Part shown: positions 42,741-48,258 of the stretch, piece after piece | Numbering within the stretch: position 1 is the stretch's first letter | Layout of the letters: each line of letters starts with the position of its first letter | Source of the DNA: an uncultured Pseudomonadota bacterium | GTDB taxonomy: Bacteria > Myxococcota_A > UBA796 > GCA-2862545 | DNA length: 48,258 bases | Reading direction: 5' to 3' | NCBI GenBank assembly: GCA_903861005.1 | Contig: CAIOSP010000081.1 | Location: forward strand, 1 to 48,258 | Position numbers and translations under genes: made by a program | The notes under the pieces: model-generated | Seen by the model: only the letters and a program-made list of their open reading frames with translations | What the model was told of the DNA's origin: nothing | The model's database searches: none

Positions 42741-43763
42741 ATGCGCCGCACCGCCGCCCTCGCCGCCGCCATCCTCACCCTGGGCCTCGCCGGGATCGCG
42801 CCCGCGGTGTCGGGCGCCGTAGGCCCGATCGAGCTCAACATCGGCTCGATCGCGCCTGAGAACAGCCCTTGGAGCGACATGCTCCACAAGATCGAGGCGC
42901 AGATCGAGGCCGACTCCCACGGCCAGATCCAGGTCAACGTCCGCCCCGCCGGCATGATGGCCGAGGTGGAGCTGGTCCGCGAGGTCCGTGACGGCAGCAG
43001 GCTCCAAGGCTGCGGCGTCACCACCGCCGCGCTCGCCCAGGGCGGCAACGTCCCGATCCTTCAGCTGGTCGAGCTGCCCTACCTGTTCGAGAACACGTCC
43101 GAGGCCGACTACCTCCTCGACAACGTCCTGTTCAAGCCCTTCTCCGAGGCGCTCGGGCGGCGCGGCTTCGTGCTCGGCATGTGGTCTGAGAACGGCTGGC
43201 GCTCGTTTGGCACCAAGGGCCGCCCCATCCACAAGCCCGAGGATCTCAAGGGCCTGAAGATGCGCTCCCAAGAGTCGAACGTCCACATGGCGATGTACGC
43301 GGCGTTCGGCGCCACCGCCGTGCAGAAGCCGATGAACGAGGTGCAGACCGCGCTGCAGTCCGGCGCCATCGACGGCATCGACACCACCGCGCTCTACACG
43401 CTGGCCGCGGGCCTGGCGGACCCGCTCGACGACTTCACGCTCACGCGCCACATCTACCAGCCCGCGGCGATCGTGTTCAGCAAGGCTTGGTTCGACAAGC
43501 TCAGCCCTGATCTGCAAGACGTCGTCCGCGCGCCGCGCACCCACACGTTCGAGGGCCGCCGCGTCATCCGGTCTGAGGAGGCCGGCGTGCTCGCGATGTT
43601 CCCCAACATGGGCCTCAACGTCATCGAGCTCACACCGGAGGAGCGCGACGCATTTCGCGCCAAGGGTCGCGCCATGCACGGCCCGTTCGTGGCGGGCATC
43701 GAGGGCGGGCCTGAGATCTACGCCAAGATCAACACCGCCCTCAAGTCGCTGCGCGGTCAATGA
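42741..43763 (+). CDS. TRAP transporter substrate-binding protein, DctP-like
   Basis: The 340-residue protein has a signal peptide (cleavage probably after AVSGA near residue 26) and a DctP-type binding fold: APENSPWSDMLHKIEAQIEA-like opening, the MAEVELVREVRDGS region, and QESNVHMAMYAAFGATAVQKPMNEVQTAL near 176-204. The conserved ligand Arg region, LKGLKMRSQES, is present. Known family members bind organic acids for a TRAP permease, but no DctQ or DctM gene is present in the window. It is divergent from guaB across about 130 bp; its stop overlaps an ATG of the following lipoprotein gene. Confidence 0.88.
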   Translation: MRRTAALAAAILTLGLAGIAPAVSGAVGPIELNIGSIAPENSPWSDMLHKIEAQIEADSHGQIQVNVRPAGMMAEVELVREVRDGSRLQGCGVTTAALAQGGNVPILQLVELPYLFENTSEADYLLDNVLFKPFSEALGRRGFVLGMWSENGWRSFGTKGRPIHKPEDLKGLKMRSQESNVHMAMYAAFGATAVQKPMNEVQTALQSGAIDGIDTTALYTLAAGLADPLDDFTLTRHIYQPAAIVFSKAWFDKLSPDLQDVVRAPRTHTFEGRRVIRSEEAGVLAMFPNMGLNVIELTPEERDAFRAKGRAMHGPFVAGIEGGPEIYAKINTALKSLRGQ

Positions 43764-43786
43764 GCGCGCGTGATATTCGGGCGGCC

Positions 43787-44377
43787 ATGACTCCGTCTCC
43801 GCGCATGTTCGCCGCCCTGCTGGCGCTGACCCTCGTCGGCTGCGCCAAGTCTCCGCGCGCCCTCTACGAGAGCACGCTGGACGACCAGACTGAGCTGGTC
43901 GTGGTGAACAAGCACCTGGGCACCGCGCTGCGCATGCGCGCCACCTACTTGTCCGACACCTTCCGCGCGCAGATGGCCGCCGAGCGCAAGCGCCTGATCG
44001 ACGCCACGGACGAGGACGACGCGTCGTTCATCCGTCGCATGCAGGACGACGGCTCCGCCTACCATGAGGTCGTCCTGACGGTGGAGACCGATCTGGTCGA
44101 CCAAGAGGTCACGCTCGGCACCACCGACGACGGCTGGAAGCTCCGCCTGGTCGCGGACGGCGTCGAGCAGCCCTTGGTGACGGTCTACAAGGTGGCCGAG
44201 CCCAACCCGTTGCACCACGGCCTGTACGCCTACCTGAACCTCTGGAACGAGCTGTGGATCGCTCGCTTCCAGAAGGTGACAACTTCCCCGACCGAGCTGG
44301 TCCTCAAGGTGGGAAGCGGCTTTGGCCACGGTGAGGTCCACTGGACCGGCGCCCAACTCGGCGCGCCCGCGCCCTGA
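43787..44377 (+). CDS. Lipoprotein of unknown function
   Basis: The product of about 196 residues begins MTPSPRMFAALLALTLVGC, a lipoprotein signal with lipobox LVGC. An earlier ATG at 43760 overlaps the TRAP-protein stop (ATGA) and would add nine residues; both keep the signal. The mature protein is about 175 residues with an Arg/Asp-rich helical segment (RAQMAAERKRLIDATDEDD) and no recognised domain. The overlap suggests it is co-expressed with the TRAP binding protein. Confidence 0.7.
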   Translation: MTPSPRMFAALLALTLVGCAKSPRALYESTLDDQTELVVVNKHLGTALRMRATYLSDTFRAQMAAERKRLIDATDEDDASFIRRMQDDGSAYHEVVLTVETDLVDQEVTLGTTDDGWKLRLVADGVEQPLVTVYKVAEPNPLHHGLYAYLNLWNELWIARFQKVTTSPTELVLKVGSGFGHGEVHWTGAQLGAPAP

Positions 44378-44424
44378 AACCCCCAGGTTCGCCTGGTGTC
44401 TGCTACGCTACCCCTGAGGCGTTG

Positions 44425-45816
44425 ATGCACCCGTCCCTTCATGCGGCACGCAGGCTCTCGCTCGGCCGCGCGGTCTCTGGCCCGGTCCTGCTCCTTGGCA
44501 ACGACGCGCGCGCGCGCAACCTGCCGGGCGCCGATCTGCCCTTCCGCCAGGACAGCACGTTCCTGTACTTCACCGGCCTGTCCGCGCCGGGCGCCGCCGC
44601 CTGGATCGAGGGCGGCCGCTCGACGCTCTACCTGACGCCGCCCGCGGTGGACGACGGCCTGTGGCACGGCCACGTCGAGTCGATCGAGGACACGGCCGCG
44701 CGCCTGGGCTTTGACGAGGCCCGCCCCTACGACGAGCTTGGCCCCCGCGCGACCGCGCAGCGCCCCGCCACCGTCGCCGTCCCCGACTCCGCCGTCACCG
44801 CGCGCGCGGCGGCCTGGACCGGCGCCCCGCTCGTCTACGGCGAGTCCCCCGGCGACGAGCCGCTGATCGCCGAGATCATCCGCCAGCGCCGCACCAAGAG
44901 CGACGACGAGCTCGCCGTCATGCGCGCCACCGCCAAGATCAGCGCCGAGGCGCACCGCTTCGCGATGGCCGCCACGCGCCCTGGCGTGCACGAGCGCGCC
45001 CTCACCGCCGTGTTCGAGGCCTACCTGGCGTCCCGCGGCCTAGGCCTCGCCTACGACACCATCCTGACCCAGCGCGGCGAGGTCCTGCACAACCACGCGC
45101 ACGACGCGGTGTGCCAGGCGGGCAAGCTCCTGCTGCTCGACGGCGGCGGCGAGTCGGTCGACGGCTACGCGAGCGACATCACCCGCACGTGGCCGGTGTC
45201 CGGCACCTTCACCGGCCGTCAGCGCGCCGCCTACGAGGCCGTCCTGGCCGCCCAGGCCGCGGCGATCGATCTGGCGCGCGCCGGCGTGCGGTACCGCCAC
45301 GTCCACGACGCCGCGAGCCGCGTGATCGCGCAGTTCCTGATCGACGAGCGGATCCTGCGCGGCGTCGACGCGGACACGGCCGTCGCGCGCGGCGCCCACG
45401 CGCTCTTCTTCCCGCACGGCGTCGGCCACCTGATCGGCCTGGACGTGCACGACCTCCGCAACTTCGGCGACCGCCCCGCCTACGCGCCCGGCGCCAGCCG
45501 CGATCCGGCGTTCGGCACGCGCTACCTGCGCCTGGATCTGCCGCTGGAGGCCGGCTGGGTCGTCACGATCGAGCCCGGCTTCTACGTCGTCCCCGCCATC
45601 CTGGGCGACGCCAGCCTGCGCGCCGGCTTCGCCGACATCCTCGACCTGGACGTCGCGGAGGGCTGGGCGGGTTTTGGTGGCATCCGCATCGAGGACGACG
45701 TGGTGATCCGCGACGCCGCCCCCCCTGAAGTCCTGAGCGCGCACGCGCCCAAGTCCGTCGACGAAGTGTCGGCGCTCGTCGGATCCGGCGCGCCGCTGGA
45801 GGCTCTGATCACATGA
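44425..45816 (+). CDS. pepP: Xaa-Pro aminopeptidase (M24B)
   Basis: The 463-residue protein has an AMP_N domain (about 1-125, with FRQDSTFLYFTGL) and a C-terminal creatinase-fold metallopeptidase domain. The metal ligands of the family are visible: Asp239 and Asp251 (LLDGGGE, SDITRTW), His335 in PHGVGH, Glu383 in TIEPGFY and Glu423 in GIRIEDD. It removes N-terminal residues that precede proline. The ATG at 44425 was chosen because GAGG lies upstream; a TTG directly before it is an alternative. Its stop overlaps the zinc-ribbon gene start by four bases. Confidence 0.92.
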   Translation: MHPSLHAARRLSLGRAVSGPVLLLGNDARARNLPGADLPFRQDSTFLYFTGLSAPGAAAWIEGGRSTLYLTPPAVDDGLWHGHVESIEDTAARLGFDEARPYDELGPRATAQRPATVAVPDSAVTARAAAWTGAPLVYGESPGDEPLIAEIIRQRRTKSDDELAVMRATAKISAEAHRFAMAATRPGVHERALTAVFEAYLASRGLGLAYDTILTQRGEVLHNHAHDAVCQAGKLLLLDGGGESVDGYASDITRTWPVSGTFTGRQRAAYEAVLAAQAAAIDLARAGVRYRHVHDAASRVIAQFLIDERILRGVDADTAVARGAHALFFPHGVGHLIGLDVHDLRNFGDRPAYAPGASRDPAFGTRYLRLDLPLEAGWVVTIEPGFYVVPAILGDASLRAGFADILDLDVAEGWAGFGGIRIEDDVVIRDAAPPEVLSAHAPKSVDEVSALVGSGAPLEALIT

Positions 45817-46256
45817 CCTGGATCCCGCTCGCGGTGGTCGCTGTTGTGTTCGTGCTCGCCACGGTCGCCGTCACGGTGAGCCGGAGCCGAAACCAGCGAT
45901 GCCCCACCTGCGGGGTCGGCTACGAGGTGGTGTCGGCCGCGGGCCAGGGCGTGAACGGGTCGTACGACGTGCTCGCGTGCCCGCACTGCTCGAACACCGC
46001 CACGGTGGTGCGCGGGGCGCGCAGCTTCCTGCCGTACTGCCCCAGCTGCGGGAACCGGACGTTGGAGACGCCGACGGTGCGGCTGCCTGGCGAGACGGTG
46101 CGGGTTGAGGTGCGGGAGCACTGCCCGCTCTGTCACTTCGAGCGCACGTTCACGGTGGGTGACCTGCAGGAGCCGGTGAAGCTGGGGAAGGTGCTGGCGT
46201 TTCCGCGGAAGCGGGCCCCCAAGCCCGACGACGCCAACCGCGAGTCAGGCAGCTAG
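45813..46256 (+). CDS. Membrane-anchored zinc-ribbon protein
   Basis: The 147-residue protein has one N-terminal transmembrane helix (about 5-24), then four CxxC knuckles at Cys30/33, 56/59, 76/79 and 104/107 (CPTC, CPHC, CPSC, CPLC). These fit two zinc ribbons. The basic C-terminal tail contains FPRKRAPKP. The partner and role are unknown. It starts inside the stop of pepP (ATGA), which suggests co-translation. Confidence 0.75.
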   Translation: MTWIPLAVVAVVFVLATVAVTVSRSRNQRCPTCGVGYEVVSAAGQGVNGSYDVLACPHCSNTATVVRGARSFLPYCPSCGNRTLETPTVRLPGETVRVEVREHCPLCHFERTFTVGDLQEPVKLGKVLAFPRKRAPKPDDANRESGS

Positions 46257-46271
46257 CGCGCTGCGCCTCGG

Positions 46272-46716
<445 letters not shown>

Positions 46717-46824
46717 CCGCCGCCGGAGGGCGGGCGCGCGGTGTCCACATCACCCTGCGAGGCGCGTCCGTCCGTGCCCCGGGGTGCCTGTCGCAAGGAC
46801 ACGCCCAGGGTCAGCTTGAACGCA

Positions 46825-47229
46825 TCAGGGCACCACCAGCTGCACCCCAGGAAAGTACGTTCGAAACCGCGCCACATCCCGCGTCACCACCGTGAGCCCC
46901 TCCACCGCCGCATGCGCGCCAATGTAGAAATCCGGAAGCGGACTCGTGCGGGCCCCGCCGCCGCGGCGGTAGTGCTCGAAGCAGCGACCGGCGAGAAACC
47001 CCGCCTCCCACGGCAAGGCCCATCGCGACCAGTCCGCGGACGGTAGCGCGGCGTCCAGCTCCTCGACGCGCTTGAAGCCAACGGCGAGCTCTGCGTAGAT
47101 GATCGGGTTGATGCCGATCGGACCTTCGTCCGCGCAACGCTCCAGCGTCTCGACGGACCACTCGAACCACGCCGGATCGCGCGACAGCACGTCGACGATC
47201 ACGTTCGTGTCGATCAAGAAACGGCTCAC
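46825..47229 (-). CDS. vapC: VapC toxin, PIN-domain ribonuclease
   Basis: The 134-residue PIN domain has the acidic active site expected for VapC: Asp7 (IDTN), Glu47 (AEL), Asp100 (LPDFYIGAHA) and Asp118 (VTRD). VapC toxins cleave tRNA or rRNA and are blocked by VapB. It overlaps vapB by four bases (ATGA), the classical arrangement of antitoxin first and toxin second. Confidence 0.9.
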   Translation of the reverse strand: MSRFLIDTNVIVDVLSRDPAWFEWSVETLERCADEGPIGINPIIYAELAVGFKRVEELDAALPSADWSRWALPWEAGFLAGRCFEHYRRGGGARTSPLPDFYIGAHAAVEGLTVVTRDVARFRTYFPGVQLVVP

Positions 47230-47456
47230 GGCTCTGCTCTTGTCAGCGCCATCAGCTGCTCAGTAGACGGCCCGGCGTAGTTCGTGGCGAGCAGACCGTT
47301 GACGACCCGCCGACCTCGCCCGCCCTTCGCGGTCACCTTGCGCAGCTGCACGACGTTGCCGACCACCTCGAACTCCACTTCACTCTCCTCGTCGATGCCG
47401 AGGCGATGGCGGATCTCGATCGGAATGGTGACCTGACCTTTGCTGGTGACGCGCAT
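47226..47456 (-). CDS. vapB: VapB antitoxin, AbrB/MazE-type DNA-binding
   Basis: The 76-residue protein begins MRVTSKGQVTIPIEIRHRLG, the typical swapped-hairpin AbrB-type DNA-binding domain, followed by a flexible tail that would bind VapC. It likely represses its own promoter through the palindrome 11 bp upstream of its ATG. Confidence 0.9.
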   Translation of the reverse strand: MRVTSKGQVTIPIEIRHRLGIDEESEVEFEVVGNVVQLRKVTAKGGRGRRVVNGLLATNYAGPSTEQLMALTRAEP

Positions 47457-47466
47457 ACGGGCTCCA

Positions 47467-47494
47467 AGTCTTACTGGATGAGTAAGACTCTTAC
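47467..47494 (-). promoter_or_regulatory. Inverted-repeat operator upstream of vapBC
   Basis: AGTCTTACT (47467-47475) and AGTAAGACT (47481-47489) are exact reverse complements with a five-base spacer. GTAAG and CTTAC (47482-47494) make a second, overlapping inverted repeat. The block sits 11 bp before the vapB ATG and is AT-richer than its surroundings. It fits an autoregulatory VapB operator. Confidence 0.65.
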
Positions 47495-47530
47495 CCCGCG
47501 GTCGTCAACGGGACCGGCGGATGTCGCTGC

Positions 47531-48124
47531 CTATTCCGTCGACTGGAGCACCATGCCTTGCTTCTGTTCGTACAATGTCCGCACCGCCGCCGCGCCGTTG
47601 ATCATCGCAACCACCCGTACCATCGGCGGCGCCAGCGGCTCGCGCACGAAGTCCACCGCGACCTTCGGAAGTGCGCCCTTCGCGTAGACGCGCGCCGTGA
47701 TCGTGTGCCCATCGACGAAGCACTCGAACACCACCTCGACGTCATGCGGGTTGGCCAGACGCAGATCCTTGTAGCCCCACACCACGGCGGCATCGGCGCC
47801 CAGCGGCGTGAAGCGGTCCTCTTCCTTGTAGATGTCGATGCTGTGCGGATGCCGTTCGGTCACTGTCAGCCCGGCGAGCAGCGCCGAGTGGTACAACAGG
47901 CCGGAAGGCTGGCAGAGCCCTCCTCCGACCTGCTTTCTCAGCACGCCGTCGACCAGGTTGCGCCCGACCACGAAGCCATTTGCCTCGGTCGGCGCCCCCA
48001 CGGTGCGCCAGAACGACCAGTGGGCTGCGGGCGCCAACTGCGAGCCGCTCAAGAGGCGCGCAGCGATCCTGAGGTTGGCCAGCTTGTACTCGAAGAGCGC
48101 GCTCGGCATGATCCGCTGCGTCAT
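47531..48124 (-). CDS. VanW-family protein
   Basis: The 197-residue protein matches the VanW domain: NLRIAARLLSGSQLAPAAHWSFWRTVG near residue 17-43, then NLVDGVLRKQVGGGLCQPSGLLYHSALLAGL and ERHPHSIDIY, followed by YKDLRLANPHDV. VanW was named from a vancomycin-resistance cluster but its role is unknown, and no other van gene is present. It is shorter than many members because little sequence precedes the domain. A nearby start codon, M6, is possible. It stands alone beside an insertion element. Confidence 0.8.
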   Translation of the reverse strand: MTQRIMPSALFEYKLANLRIAARLLSGSQLAPAAHWSFWRTVGAPTEANGFVVGRNLVDGVLRKQVGGGLCQPSGLLYHSALLAGLTVTERHPHSIDIYKEEDRFTPLGADAAVVWGYKDLRLANPHDVEVVFECFVDGHTITARVYAKGALPKVAVDFVREPLAPPMVRVVAMINGAAAVRTLYEQKQGMVLQSTE

Positions 48125-48204
48125 AGCGCCGCGCCCGCAGCCTGATCCGTCCTTGACCTCGGATCCCGTTTCTGATCTTCTCTCGACATCGGGAGGTGAT
48201 CGTC

Positions 48205-48258
48205 ATGTCGGTGCCCTACAGCCGCGACCTTCGGGAGCGGATCGTCGAGTCCATGAAG
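48205..48258 (+). CDS. IS630-family transposase, first 18 codons
   Basis: The frame begins MSVPYSRDLRERIVESMK and continues past the right edge. This is the N-terminal helix-turn-helix start typical of IS630-family transposases. A GGGAGGTGA ribosome-binding sequence lies seven to fifteen bases upstream. The left end of the element must lie between 48125 and 48204, but the terminal inverted repeat cannot be set without the other end. Confidence 0.65.
   Translation, partial: MSVPYSRDLRERIVESMK

Noticed and set aside
46811-47170. Alternative frame inside vapC
   Set aside because: The frame at 46825-47229 has all four PIN-domain acidic residues and the overlap with vapB; the other is a shadow.
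47531-48124. Vancomycin-resistance function for the VanW-family gene
   Set aside because: No vanH, vanA, vanX or vanS/R genes are nearby, and VanW has no proven role in resistance.

Overview
The window is a compact, GC-rich (clearly well above 60 percent) bacterial chromosome segment with about 49 genes and no gap above roughly 220 bp. It most resembles a member of the Myxococcota or a related deltaproteobacterial lineage. The basis is inference from content: a very large Ser/Thr kinase-cyclase-ATPase-TPR regulator, a soluble hybrid histidine kinase, a GAF-GGDEF-EAL protein, about eleven lipoproteins (several with Asp/Thr-rich linkers after the lipobox cysteine), c-type cytochrome lipoproteins and an RTX protein. 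No rRNA or tRNA gene, CRISPR array or prophage was seen. Coding strand was assigned by protein-family recognition, because GC skew at codon positions opens long false frames everywhere.

Layout. 1-1.7 kb: 3' end of an RTX calcium-binding repeat protein, a lipoprotein whose signal peptide is out of frame with its only ATG, a TIL-like Cys-rich lipoprotein and a small membrane protein. 1.8-5.8 kb: a ketopantoate-reductase-like protein and an SDR-like protein, both lacking residues normally needed for catalysis, then the cyclic-di-GMP protein. 5.8-8.7 kb: the most unusual gene, one 957-residue chain that joins a flavin monooxygenase, four EF-hands and a MalY/PatB-type PLP enzyme. 8.9-14.7 kb: a cytochrome c lipoprotein, then a minus-strand block arsR-acr3-arsC-arsD-arsA followed by sdaA, with a perfect palindrome beside arsR. 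14.8-22 kb: LysR regulator with divergent membrane protein, O6-alkylguanine repair protein, diheme cytochrome lipoprotein, hybrid histidine kinase, EamA transporter and a lipoprotein.

22.1-31 kb: a complete branched-chain amino-acid ABC transporter operon (livJ-H-M-G-F, tightly packed) followed within about 50 bp by a kinase-cyclase-ATPase-TPR gene. 31-36.4 kb: J-domain protein, clpX, algH/yqgE, an rplC (ribosomal protein L3) outside any ribosomal-protein operon, and acetoacetyl-CoA synthetase. 36.4-40.3 kb: a run of plus-strand envelope genes: esterase/depolymerase-like lipoprotein, two-helix pore-like protein, DUF3298 lipoprotein, D/T-rich lipoprotein and a vWA lipoprotein. 40.3-46.3 kb: old yellow enzyme and a CBS-less IMP dehydrogenase (minus), then an orphan TRAP substrate-binding protein, a lipoprotein, an Xaa-Pro aminopeptidase and a membrane-anchored zinc-ribbon protein. 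46.3-48.3 kb: an accessory edge with a DUF4160/DUF2442 pair (first gene apparently 5'-truncated), a VapBC toxin-antitoxin pair with a palindromic operator, a VanW-family gene and the first 18 codons of an IS630-type transposase.

Functional links: the ars block gives arsenate reduction and ATP-assisted arsenite export. The liv operon imports branched-chain amino acids or related compounds, and the downstream kinase could couple uptake to signalling. AacS and the esterase-like lipoprotein could both serve use of hydroxybutyrate or acetoacetate (inference only).
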